Shown here: one piece after another, positions 47,601 to 58,812 of the stretch
Position numbering within the stretch: position 1 is the stretch's first letter
How the letters are laid out: every line of letters starts with the position of its first letter
Origin: Serpula lacrymans var. lacrymans S7.9
Lineage: Eukaryota; Basidiomycota; Agaricomycetes; Boletales; Serpulaceae
Assembly (NCBI RefSeq): GCF_000218685.1
Contig: NW_006763294.1
Location: 2,541,642 to 2,605,641, forward strand
Direction: 5' to 3'
DNA length: 64,000 nt
Made by a program: the position numbers and the translations under genes
Notes under the pieces: generated by a model
What the model was told of the DNA's origin: nothing
The model's input: only the letters and a program-made list of their open reading frames with translations
The model's database searches: none

Positions 47601-49001
47601 CTTCAGCTGGCCAACTCCATCTGCGTCAAGTGAGCGAGACCGGATTTCTGCTTCGAAGAGACGCGCTCGTCCTGAGCTTGAGTTTGATATATGCGCCTGA
47701 AAAGATGTACCTGCGACACCTTTGACAACTCCGGCATCGCGGAAGCGCGATAAGTATCGACCTTCACTGTAATGGCCGACGTTGACGCTCCTGCCTGGAC
47801 CCATATCTCTATACCGACCAATGTCGATGTCGCTCTGGCTTTCGCGATCGTCCACGACAACGAGCTCACCCTCCTCGCCATCAAGCGGAGAGAGTGTCGA
47901 GTAGTCTAGGCCAAGACCAAATACTGTACCTATTTCAGTATCTGTATGAGCCTGCCTCGAGCGTATGTTGGGGCGAGAATGGATGTGGAGTTTCGACTTT
48001 GATGATGTGCTATGGCTATAGAATGAGTGTAGCTTGGGGTATATGCGTGGTGTGTGGAATGTAAGTGTGCTCGTGCTTGGGTTTTGTTGATACGATTGAG
48101 AAGTGGAATGGCTGGAGCAGACGGTCTCATCGCAAGAGTGAGAGGCTCCATTGTAGATACGAAGGGGAGATGATCTTGCTTTGCGCTTTAGAGGTGTTGT
48201 TATCGGGTCATTACCATTGGGAGAGAGGGACGAAGGAGAGACTGATGGGGAGTATTTTGACGAAGGAGAGGAAATAGACTGCCACAGTTTAGCAATGCTT
48301 GGTTTCTTTGAGTGTATGCGAGTCTTTGCGGAGATCCCCACACGGGATTTGGAGCGTAAATGATTTAAAGGAGTGGAATGACGAGTACAGTATGGACAGA
48401 GATACGTCCGCAATGCTGAACCAGCGCCAGCGCTGTTATAATCGTCTGCGACGTGGTAAGAGTGACTACGGGGAGTCAGACTGTCGCAGTTACGCGCAGT
48501 GACGAGACCGTACCCAAACCCGTCCTGGGAAGCGCACTTGCATTGAGCTGCACCAGCATTTCGTAGGTATCTGCGGGGAGGATGTTTTCTCGAGACGGTG
48601 GGCGTGCTAGGCGAGCTGATAATGGAAAAGTCCAGAGTGGGCACGGGTGAAATGGGCTCGGGGGTTGTTTGGGCTGTGGGTTGTGTGTTCGTGGGTGTGC
48701 AATTACCAATGCTAGTCATGCACGAGCCAGACGATGTTGAAGACGAGCGGTTGTCGCTTACTGAAGCTGGTTTACTAAGAGGAAGAGAAAGAGAAGGCGA
48801 AGGTGAGGATGGGGTGGTAAGAAATGGAGAACCCAAAACTGAATTCATCGTTTCAGTGAATGCAGGCGACGAATCTACGACCGTGCTCGCTGTGCTGCTA
48901 GGTGGCGAGCAGAAGAGCGTCAGCGCCGTTGGACGCGATTTCTCTCTTCTACGAGGAACGGTACTTGGCCTCAGTGCAGGTGTCAAATGCGTGGTCGACA
49001 T
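44688..49001 (-). CDS. F-box/WD40-repeat protein with long disordered N-terminus (SCF ligase subunit)
   Basis: Six exons (49001-47159, 47032-46264, 46197-45595, 45535-45316, 45231-44942, 44760-44688) sum to 1265 residues. Residues 1-614 are Ser/Thr/Pro-rich and low in complexity, apart from a short Cys element (YLCPYCTRH). The F-box follows directly: DILTTLPPELSLHILSYLPL, PDLLSCALVCKHWARL. After a linker, WD40 repeats start near residue 860 (GHTDRSVYCLDFDSKRIITG) and run to the end (TSHDQRIVVLDFTYGID), at least seven blades, one carrying an acidic Asp/Gly/Ser insert. This is the Met30/Fbw7/beta-TrCP layout, in which the propeller binds phosphorylated substrates for ubiquitination. The long N-terminal extension on one exon is the odd feature. 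Confidence 0.88.
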
Positions 49002-50837
49002 GTCAGGTAGCGACAACGAATAGAAACGCGATAAACATGCACATTAGCGCTCGCTGCTTGGCTCGCGGCATCAAAGTCGCGTGACCCACTGCAAAGCATC
49101 CGAACCCCTCACCATGTGCATGCACAGGAGGCATGTGTAATCTTTCTGCTATTCAAACATCCTTTGGCAAGCTTAACAGTGCGTCTCGGATCGAGTAATA
49201 ATCATCCGGACAAAGCTCAGTGCTACATTTTTCATGAAAAATCCTTGAATGTATCTTCAACTGTTAATCAACTGATTTTCCAGGCTCCCAGACCACATTG
49301 TTTCTAGAGAGGAGAAATCCTAGAGCATACACAACCAGGAAAATTTACCTCACACTGGATGCTTTGCTAACAGCATATATGATAACAAAAAATAAATCAC
49401 AATAACTTTAAGATGTATGTACACAAAGTTTTAAAACAGCTAAATTCATAACAATAAACAAACACATGCCACATGAGAGCACACATTGTAAAGTTAACAT
49501 AGAGGCTGGCATTGTAATCCCTTCATTTCCCGACTTATAGAACCAGTTCTACAACAATCTGTGCATCGATACTTAACAGTCTGCAGACCAGAGTCCACAC
49601 TTTTTGGACCCATTGGATGAAGGAGCTAACTCAGCACTCCACACACGTGTGTGCCTCTACATGGACTCCTGAGCATTATGAGAGTTGTCCCTCATAGTAT
49701 GGGACTGTCTGGGCATTGGACCAGCAGGAAATGGCTCGCTTTTTCTTACATTTTCATATGGACACCTCCTGATGTTTATCCTTTGTTTCCCCCATCGGTT
49801 CCCATATATCTTGGGTTTTTTTTGCTATTTACTTTGTGGTACTACTATAAAATTGTACTTCCAAAAGGAAGAAATAGCATCTTTGGATCCCCTGTAACTC
49901 AGAATTCATCTGAATAAGTCGCCATAGTCACCTCAGGGGTGTTGTAGACATTCCCCAACTGTATAGCCATATTTCCAACAAGTGCAAAGCTTGTTGTGAC
50001 GTTCCACTCGTATAGGCCCAACATGCAGACTCTTAGGAGTCATGTCATATTCTCAGCTCTACATATCTACTCAGCTTAGACTCAAAAGTGTGGACTCTGT
50101 GGACTGACCTGTGGATCTGCAGACTCATCTGTGGACTCGTTCCATTCTAGTCTTCAGCACTTTCTTCTGAATCTATTGGTTGATCCCTGCAGGTTGAATG
50201 ACACATAGATGTTTGGACATCAGGACTATACTAAGTTCTTGTTGGAGATTCAGACCTTCAGAGCATGGGAACAAGCACAGGAGAAGGATACTTTGGCAAA
50301 TAAAGGTCCTAAAATGTACATACAAAGCTAAACATATGTAAATACCATGTGAAAAATAGTAATAGCCACAAAAGGCCAGTTACATATAATCATGGGATAA
50401 AAGCTCCAAAGTTTGCTTACATAACTTCATTTCTACAGTTCTTTCCCAGGCACCTGTAAGGTGTGGCACCCTTACTAGTTCTTACCTAATACTTACAGCC
50501 GCATCACATTTCCGCTTTTCTGGTGTTATGTCAGAACCTTATCTGAATAATCACCTTTATCACTACCACTACATTGCATCCTTTGTACTAGCTATTACAG
50601 CAATAGAACAAGGTCCTGTGCACTTGTGGTCTGATCAGGGTGAACCCTTTACAACATCAAAATTGATAGGATGCTCCTGGAGAAGACAGTCAACAGCCCA
50701 GGGCTTGTGAAGTGACTAATGTGAGTGGGGTGGCTAAGGAATCATTTTTTGGATGCCCCCCAGGCCATCACCTGATGAGGGGGTTGAAAAGGGATGTCAT
50801 GGAGATTTGGAATGGCCGCAAGAGTGCTGGATATATC
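49002..50837. other. Gene-free AT-rich entry to the repeat island
   Basis: Composition shifts to AT-rich soon after the F-box/WD40 start codon. No coding region is supported. Short words such as TCTGTGGACTC and CTGCAGAC recur around 49575-50140, perhaps part of an old repeat. Confidence 0.5.
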
Positions 50838-51963
50838 CTAACATAAGAGGCGGTTAGCAACCACATTGCATACACCAGCAATGTGGAAGACATGGTAGTT
50901 GACTTTGCAAGCCAAAAACATGTCTATCACATGGATAAGGAGTTGGTTGTAGAGGGGTTTGGTGCTGAGGGAGTTAAACATGGTGATGATGTTGTGATTG
51001 TCAGTACATACAGCCAAATGACCTCCACAGGGGAGCTTGGTTATAGTGTCATAGATCACTGAGAAAACACCCTTTCAGATTATAAGTTCCTTGTTACTGT
51101 AGTGCTTTTGAAAGAGGTGTAAGCAGTTCCTCAAGTCCTGGATGACATACTGTAGATTACAATATTCTCACTGTAGTAAATAAGTAGAAGTATATGGAGA
51201 ATGATCAGAAAGGATTATTCTACTGTAAGTCTAAATTGATATGCTCACCTCAGTTCAATGTACAATGGACTGAGGTATGAAAAAAATAAAACTATTGGAA
51301 AAGTCCGAAAATATGGGAAAACTAATATAATATTTGTTTCTCACAGTTCATATTGGTGAGAGCTCATAATCATTGCAGCATTGTAGCTGCATCACATTCC
51401 TACACTGGACATTGTCGAGATTTACACCAGCAGTGTCATCCTTTGAAATCATAGAGTTTAATGAGAAGGCACCAGCACTGGAATTGGTAAAGAGACAGTA
51501 CTTCCCCCCAGGCTTAGGCACAACATATACTGGCATGGAATACATGCCTGAGTAATAATTCTGGTACAAAGGGTTCAGAATACCTTTTAAACTCCTTTCT
51601 CAATTTCCAACATTAGGAATTCTTATTTTGCTGACCTATTTTGTGTGTATGTGGGAATATCAAGCGTAATAGGATATTCACCATATTGTGTGTCTGCAAA
51701 AGGCCAAACACCTTTGCAAAGGCCATGACAATACAATCTGACCTCCCAGTCTCTCTATGGCATAACAAAAGTAAGCACTTCAAGCCATGATGAGATGGAA
51801 ATTGTCCAGTCTCTACATTATCAAATCCGCTTCTTGGTTTTTGGAAGCCTGATATGGAGCTTAAAGAGTTCAACAATTTTCTGAGACTGTGTGTCATCTG
51901 TGGAAGACAAGTAGTGACCAGAGAAAACTCAATTGAGATCAATAGTATTCCCTTTGAAGACAT
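50838..51963 (-). pseudogene. Decayed reverse transcriptase/RNase H of a retroelement
   Basis: Three blocks lie in the right order on the minus strand. The first, near 51640-51800, reads VWPFADTQYGEYPITLDIPT in one frame. The second, 51348-51569, has GMYSMPVYVVPKPGGKYCLF and SLNSMISKDDTAGVNLDN, the start of an RT finger region. The third, 50838-51059, has LAVCTDNHNIITMFNSLS, then HIAGVCNVVANRLL, an RNase H-like end. Only about 290 bases separate the last two, too little for the RT palm, so an internal deletion removed the catalytic core. Frame changes and stops break the rest. The element is inactive. Confidence 0.65.
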
Positions 51964-52128
51964 TGAGCTATTCTAACATTGTAAAGCTTGAACACCCTAT
52001 TGTGGTGATGGCATTGTTGATGATGAAGACTGCCTGTTGGAAAACCACACACAAAACAAACTAACAAACAATCTTCCCAGATTCCATGGAACTTGTTTGT
52101 GGGCTAGACTTCCTATAATGGTGGGTGC

Positions 52129-52542
52129 TGTAACAACCAAAGTTTGTATACTCTGGCACACAACAAGAACAAGCAAAGAGTGGTGAGGAGGAGAGGATAA
52201 TCCCCTTTAAGGTAGGATCAAGTTTGTTGTGGGTAAACAACAGGAGGACTTGCTGAGGAGTTTCCTTGATCTATTGGGGTTTATATACATCTACAGACTA
52301 TTTATACATGTGTACTATACAGTTGATAATGGCAATGGCTGATGATGTCATAGAGCACAGCCCGTGTGACCAGCTCCACTACGTGAGAGACTTGTAGCTA
52401 AGAATAAAGAAAAGCAGTGCAATGCAAGAAAGTGGAGTTTGAACAAAATGGAAAGTGCCGCATAGCACAGTGTGTGAAAACTACAAAAGAAAGTTCAAGT
52501 GGAGAATGAAATTTAAAGGTCCAAAAATTGTGTACCGTAACA
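52129..52542 (+). mobile_element. Solo LTR (family L1), copy 1
   Basis: A 414-base unit starting TGTAACAACCAA and ending CCGTAACA, so it has the TG...CA ends of an LTR. It is flanked by a perfect 5-base target duplication GGTGC (52124-52128 and 52543-52547). No internal retrotransposon sequence adjoins it, which makes it a solo LTR left by recombination. It aligns with the copy at 52710-53115 through blocks such as CAACAGGAGGACTTGCTGAG. Confidence 0.88.
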
Positions 52543-52709
52543 GGTGCTCTGGTTGTTCGTGGGGTGGTAAGCTTTATGATCCTTCAAAACAAAACCCAAG
52601 TGATGTGTGTTTGAGGAGGGATAGATCAAAGATAGGGGCTTGATACTGAACTGGATAGGGGACTGGGACAAATCAAGATGAGCACTACATTGCTACTTGT
52701 AGCACAAGG

Positions 52710-53115
52710 TGTAACAACCAAGAGTGGTGCACACTAAAACAAACTATAAAGGTAGTGGTGAGCGAGTGGTTACCCCTTAGGTAGGACTGAGTTAGTTGTG
52801 GGTATACAACAGGAGGACTTGCTGAGGAGTCTCCTTGATCTATTGGGGTATATATACTACTACAGGTTTGTTTGTACATATGTACTATACAGTTGATGAA
52901 GGCAGTGGCTGATGATGTCATAGGCACAGCCCGTGTGACCAGCTCTACTGCATGAGATACTTTGTAGCTAAAATAAGAAGAAAGGCAGCGTGGCGCAAGA
53001 AAGAGGAGTATGAACAAAAGGGAAAGTGCCGCCTGGCACAGTGTGTTGAAAACTACAGTAAAAGGTTAAAGAGGAGGATGAAGATTAAAGGTCTGAAAAT
53101 TGTGTTATCGTAACA
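52710..53115 (+). mobile_element. Solo LTR (family L1), copy 2
   Basis: A 406-base unit with the same TGTAACAACCAA start and TAACA end, flanked by a different perfect 5-base duplication CAAGG (52705-52709 and 53116-53120). The different duplications show two independent insertions 167 bases apart, in the same orientation, and not one retrotransposon with two LTRs. Confidence 0.88.
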
Positions 53116-53353
53116 CAAGGCAGGTTTGAGAACAATGAAAAATGACAAATATCCCAGTGATAGCAAGATCCTGGCGCACAAACTGTAGTGCTCAGAAGGA
53201 CTCTAATTGAAGGGGATGACAGTGACTTCAACAGTGGAAAGTAACAACAATAACAATAAACAGTAGTAGCAGCAAAAATTATTGTGACCACACTAGATCA
53301 CAAGTAGCAGTAGACAGTGGATTTGAGCTTAAAAATTCTGTGAGAGATCCTAG

Positions 53354-55720
53354 TTACTTGATATGATAGGAAGACATTTGAGAACAAGACTTGTTTGTGA
53401 TTTTTACAATGACCCACTCAGTGTGGCCTTTAAATGGATCAGCCACTAAGTGAGCAGTGGAAGCATCCCAAATCCTCACTGTGTTATCCAAAGAGCCTGA
53501 AGCCACCTTGGCTCCATCTGATGAGAATGCAACAGACATGACGAAGTTGGTGTGATCTTGAAAGGGGCCAACCACCATGTGAGCAGTAGAAGCATCACAA
53601 ACCCTCACTGTGTTATCCCAAAAGCCTGAGGCCACCTTTGCTCCATCTGATGAGAATACAACAGATGTGACAACCCCAGTGTGGCCTATAATTGGGCCAG
53701 CCACCAGGTGACCAGTGAAAGCATCCCAAATCCTCACTGTTTTATCCCAAGAGCCTGATGCCACCTTGGCTCCATTTTGTGAGAATGCAACAGATGTGAC
53801 CTCATCAGTATGGCCTTGAAATGGGCCAGCCACCATGTAGCCAGTGGAAGCACCCCAGATCCTCACTGTCCTATCCCGAGAGCCTGAAGCTATCTTGCTT
53901 CCATCTGGAGAGTATGCAACTGATGAAAAAGCACCCTTGTGACCCCTCATGATATTCAGCAATGCAGGCCATGCTACATCTTTTCCAGACACTATAGCAA
54001 GTATGTTCTTGAAATGTGGCAAATATGACTTTGACACAAGCGGCTGCTCTGGTGCAAATGGAAAAGCAGACAAATAGATATGAGGCATACTTTCTGATAT
54101 GGGAACATCAAAATTAACAATAAATCACTGTGCATCTTCGCAGAGCTCTCCCAGGGTTGGTGCGATAGCCTGTCAATGAACCAGTGAGTATTATGAAATG
54201 CTTCTAGTAGGCAGTGTGAAACTTACCCTTAGTTTCAATGCTGCAATAATCAAAACCTCTAAAGCACTTGGCACATTGTATGCTAGACTCATAACCTCCA
54301 ACCAGTGCAACAGGTGCTTATTGAAAAATGTCTGCAACGTCTCAATAAGCCAACTTTGGACATGTATTTTGTCTGTTATATCTGCCAGGTGTCCTCCCCA
54401 ATACCAACAAGAGTAGTTTAAATGACCACCAATTTATCGTGCAATAAGCTTGTCCAAGTCTTCAATATCACTGTTTTGGACATGGGAAGTCTCCAATTGG
54501 CAGATATTAAACTTCAGGCCGTTGTTGCCATCAAACATTATCTGGAAGCAAGACTGCAACATAGCTTGTTTCAGCTATACCATCATGTTGCCATCAATGC
54601 GTAGTGGTTTGGGGCACTGGTCAGAGCCAACGAACTCTGTGAACGATAAATGTCCAATGCAAGTATGTCCGTCATTGCTTGATATCACAAAGCTCAGCTA
54701 TGCGATGGTGTAGTCAACTGTTGCATCAGTTGTTGGGATGGCCATGAAATGTTTGAGGTGTGCGCATTCTAGTGGAACTTTGGCACAAACTATTACTCCC
54801 AGCAGAGACTGTAACACCTTCAAACTGGTGTTGCTGCTCTGAATACTTTCCAGAGCACTAGTAGCAATTTGACTATAAAGCTGTGGTAGACACCGCCCTG
54901 CCCTGTCATAGGATCACCAGATAGTATAAACGCTAACTGCTCTTCAGGGTGTCCTTGCGTGACAATACACATAACAGTTTCTGCCCAGATAAAAAGACCT
55001 GCTGCATGATCTGTCATTTGGCTAATTGTCAGTTGTCCCAGCCAATCTTTGGGTAGCGAAGGGTATCCCTCTTTTATTGTTTTGAAGCGGCTAGCAAAAA
55101 ACAAATACACATTTTTTCGCACAGCAAGTGTCACTTCATCACCGGTTGATAGAACAACTTCTTTGCAAATATCAGAGAAAGAACTCGGCATGCGCTCGTT
55201 TCGGCTGGTCACAATTAACTTGATGTTCTTGGGAAGGGAAGACTATTGCGCCAGAGTGTCAAGCAAAATGCTGCGTTGTGCAACCTGTGAGTCATCCCCA
55301 CACTCATCCAAAGCATCCACTACAACAACGGGATGCCTGTGACCAAACAAAGATTTTAAAAAAACAGATGTCAAACATAGGAGAGTATAAAACATTACCT
55401 AGCCCTCAACAAAACCTTTATTCCACTTTGTTGGCTGGTCAAAGGGCCTTTGATGAGGTGATCAAAGTGATCTTGGATATCAGGTACCTGTGGGTTCATG
55501 AGACCGCGGTCCAGGGCTTTGATAATACTGGCCTTTAAACCAGGACAATGAAGAGCGAGATCATGCACTATAGAACGCCACAAAGAGGTGGGGTCGCTTA
55601 ACACATTGTGATCTCTACAGAAAGAGAATGATCCACCAAGTTGATGTTTAGTCCTGAGCTATGAGACAAGACTGGATGCAACTGCAGATTTTCCAGCACC
55701 AGGACTATGACGCTCTGTTT
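53354..55720 (-). pseudogene. Decayed NACHT-WD40 (STAND/NLR-like) gene
   Basis: From upstream to downstream on the minus strand: a P-loop GAGKSAVASSLVS (about 55684-55700), LWRSIVHDLALHCPGLK, a Walker B-type block VVVVDALDECGDD, LIVTSRNERMPS, HAAGLFIWAETV, the helical block FDGNNGLKFNICQLE and LNYSCWYWGGHLAD, then at least four near-identical 43-residue WD40 repeats (SGSxDxTVRIWDAST... GHT) at about 53430-53950. The stops TAG at 55659-55661, TAG at 55243-55245, TAG at 54575-54577 and TAA at 54434-54436 fall inside conserved blocks. Intact relatives are fungal NLR-like receptors of the HET-E/HET-D type, linked to non-self recognition. The propeller is short and ends in unrelated residues. Confidence 0.8.
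53430..53950 (-). repeat. Tandem WD40-coding repeats, 129-base period
   Basis: Four consecutive 43-codon units with high mutual identity inside the NACHT-WD40 pseudogene, each holding VASGS, TVRIWDAS and GPFxGHT. This homogeneity is known in HET-type WD40 domains that exchange repeats. Confidence 0.75.
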
Positions 55721-55747
55721 GCACTTTTATTCAAAGTGCGACAGCGA
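55706..55747 (+). repeat. Hairpin-centred short repeat, copy B
   Basis: Holds GCACTTTTATTCAAAGTGC, a perfect 7-base stem with a 5-base loop, inside a 42-base block whose reverse complement recurs at 61637-61678. It sits exactly at the broken 5' edge of the NACHT pseudogene. Confidence 0.6.
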
Positions 55748-56119
55748 GAAATTTTCGGTGCAAAATATGGTGGACTGTGCGAAAAACAGATAAAAATTTG
55801 CGCAAGATGGGGAGCTGCGTGAACGAGAGATGAAGACCCACGCGAAATGACGCCCAGTCAAGCCACTCTAGCTAGAATCTACTTCTACCTTGTACTTGAA
55901 ACTATCTAGGTAAACCTGAACCTTTTGAAGTCATTTTTGGCTGGATTTTACTTGAGGGGAAAAGCTCAACATCAAAAGCCATTAGATTGTAGAGTAAATG
56001 AGAAGAAAAGACCGGATATACTTTGAGAAATGTAGTATTATAAAAGAGTGTAAGTCAATAAGAAAGGAATGAACAATATAGTTGAAATGACAGAAAATGA
56101 TTGCTTGAACAACAACAAC
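55748..56119. other. AT-rich stretch beside the hairpin repeat, no gene
   Basis: Nothing coding recognised. It may be the body of the element that carries the hairpin repeat, as GTGCGAAAAAC and TTGCGCAAGA motifs continue the flank. Confidence 0.35.
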
Positions 56120-57814
56120 TCATGAACTGACTAAGGGCCACTTGAGGACATCAGTTAACTGGTAGCCAGCATTGAATGGGTTTGTGATAAGAGCGGGATC
56201 TTGTTGCAACCAAATAGGACAGTCTTCCTGTTCCACATATTTGGAAGTCCTTGTCAATGGAGGGCTACAAGGAGGGCAAGTGACTGGATTCGGAAGGAAT
56301 GGCGAAGAGCTCCGGAATAATGATTTGGTTTCTGTTGCCAAAAATACTGGAAATACTCAAGTAGATATATTTCAATGATAATAAATCCTTACAAGGTTCC
56401 CTCAATTCCAAGTCCACTGTATGTATATCTTCTTCAACAATCTCCATGTCATCTGAAGTGTCAGCATTCTTGAAGTGTTTCTGAGCCTGTAACACAGGGC
56501 TTGTTCAATGTTGATATGTCCTTCGCTGTTGCTATCCGCTGCATGGATCCGCTTGATACACGGTGCAGAGGCAACTGTCAGTCGTTTATAGAAGTCAGTA
56601 GATTAGTCTATCATTGAATAGGGGACATACTACGCTTTCCCGAGGAATAATGGCCGCATCTTGGTACAGCAACATGACTAGCTTTGTCCACCTCGAGTGC
56701 TTCATCTTCATCCTCTGGGAAATATATTTGCCATAAGTCATCCAAGTTACAGTCAGAAGTCGTGTTCCAACTTTTGAACTTGTCACGTGGAATTATTGGA
56801 TGAAGAGCTGTGATGGTTGAATTAGTTAAGTATATATATCTTGAGTGCGTCCTATAAGAACATGCCAATCATGATCCAAGCATTCGCTACGCTGCACTTT
56901 TCTGAGCCTCTGTAACGATACAAATCCTGGCCAGATGGCCTATCCTTTGGGACGATGGCAATCCTACAATTTTCCTTCTTAATCAGCACCCATGTGGTGT
57001 TTATGCTCTTGCCTTTCGTGTGGTTGTCAATGTACCCAAATGGTGTTGGAAAGATTGCACATAGGTAGGTGTTGACCTCTTTATGGCCCCACTCTCTAGA
57101 AAAAGAGAGTCTGGCTGCTTCTGCCTCAATATGTGAGCATCCGTGTGATACTAGAGTATCAATCTCAATTCAGCCTGGCACTTTTACATTACTAAGCCGG
57201 CCAGCTTGCTAGAGAGAAAGATACAGGAGTGATTGTCAGCACATATAATCTGGAACGGGATGGCAGTACTTACATCAAGTCTATTGACCAGTAAGATCCA
57301 CTGGCCAACTTTGATTTCATCAATATCCTTCTTGTTGGATGGCTTCCTTGGCACAGGTTGTGAAGAACAATGGGCAGTGACATCCCTTTGAGCACTTCTC
57401 AGTGATAATCAACGTTCAGCAGGCTGACCCGGTAGTGTTGCCACAGCTTGTGTAAACATGTCACGAACTTTTTGCACATCAGATAACCCGGCATCAGACG
57501 CAGCAGGCATTGCTGATCTCTGTGACCAGGTCGATGTTGGTGCTTTTGGGTGCTTGCTGGGCCCATGCGTACATTCTTGACACTGAAGGGGAGGTGCGGA
57601 ATCCTGAGGAGGGAGATATAACTCACACTGGCAGCGTGAGCCATCCTTTGACTGTGCCTTGCAGTAGTTGTCCTCGGTAGGATCCATAGAAGTCGAAGGA
57701 GTCATGACTCATAGACAGAAACGAAAGAGATGAGAGACTCACATACTGCCCACTCATAACAACCCTAGTTTGGGGCTCCACATTATTGTCGGTACAGGTT
57801 TTGGAGGGATCCAC
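56120..57814 (-). pseudogene. Decayed hypothetical gene with Cys-rich N-terminus
   Basis: Minus-strand blocks that look like exons of one gene. The N-terminal piece (57409-57705) has the Cys pattern YCKAQ, CQCELYLP and CQECTHGPSKH, possibly zinc-binding. Next come KKDIDEIKVGQWILLVNRLD (near 57280-57350), then SHIEAEAARLSFSREWGHKE and TTWVLIKKENCRIAIVPKD (near 56930-57140), then LDDLWQIYFPEDEDEALEVD (near 56700). An in-frame TGA follows KVPG near 57178, and further stops lie downstream, so the gene is probably dead. I have seen similar proteins as unnamed Agaricomycete hypotheticals in repeat-rich DNA; I assign no function. Confidence 0.4.
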
Positions 57815-58812
57815 TAGCCATGGGATTTAATTTCCCCATATGGTTGCTAGATAACAAAATTAGCCGCATTATTCGCCTAATTTGGCTCACAATATGTCAT
57901 TTCCTGTGTGCAAAGCTTGCGTCATTTTTGTTGTGGGACTTGCTATTGGCTCGTCTTGTACTTATGTAAGTACCATGTGGCTCACACTTTGATGTAATCT
58001 AATCTAATCTCTTCATAGTTCTACATGAAACGTGTTTTTGATCACAGAATTAGGCTATCGCTGCCAGTAGTGGTGGGTTCTCGTTTTCCTTGTTTTCCCC
58101 TCCCTTTTTCTTAACATTCTGTTGTAGGACCTCACCGCTAGCCAATCTTCTGGATTTGTTCAGACTGGGTCTGATGCCCACTCAGTGGTGGGGACATCAG
58201 ATCAACATCAATGTTCATCCGACACCCGACGTTCCAACACCAAGAGTAGATGTGAGGGTATTGGATCAGGAAGTGGAGATTGCCATCCAGTAGGGACTTG
58301 ATAGGAGGGAGTTCCAGCCCAGTAAGTTAAACCCCCCTTTTCACCTCTATCTATTTGCTTTACTAATTATTAACTTGCAGTATTTTAGATTGTAAAGCCT
58401 ACTATACTTTTTACATGGTATACATAGAAATTTACTCGATAAAAGCCACATGGTGCTCACAAAAAGTATGTAAGGTCTTCAAATTAGACATTTCCCACAA
58501 ACTCAACTGAGTTATCCCCAATAGCCCAATGAGCAGCTGTTCCATACACTCTGTGCACCCATCCCCTGCTCGGTCACAATGGATCACAATGGATTAGAAG
58601 CACAATTTGAGAGTACACCAGGTATGCCAACTGTTTAATTCGCATTTTGTACATGTTGCACTTACATATATATATATTATAACTAGATATTAGCAATCAC
58701 CGGTCATATCTCAAGAGGGGGCATTCAGTACAAACAAACAGCCGGAGGCATCATAATTGTAGTAGTCCAAAGAAATACTAATTTTATTTACATTGTATTA
58801 ATTACCACAATA
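57815..58812. other. AT-rich stretch, no supported gene
   Basis: Short plus-strand frames (for example 58090-58293) are not supported by composition or splice sites. A short AT dinucleotide run is near 58668-58680. Confidence 0.45.

Noticed and set aside
52129..53115. One LTR retrotransposon with two LTRs at 52129-52542 and 52710-53115
   Set aside because: Each unit has its own different perfect 5-base target duplication and only 167 bases lie between, too little for an internal region.
55395..55604. Stand-alone small protein LSDPTSLWRSIVHDLALH
   Set aside because: It is an exon of the NACHT pseudogene; the neighbouring blocks follow in the right order.
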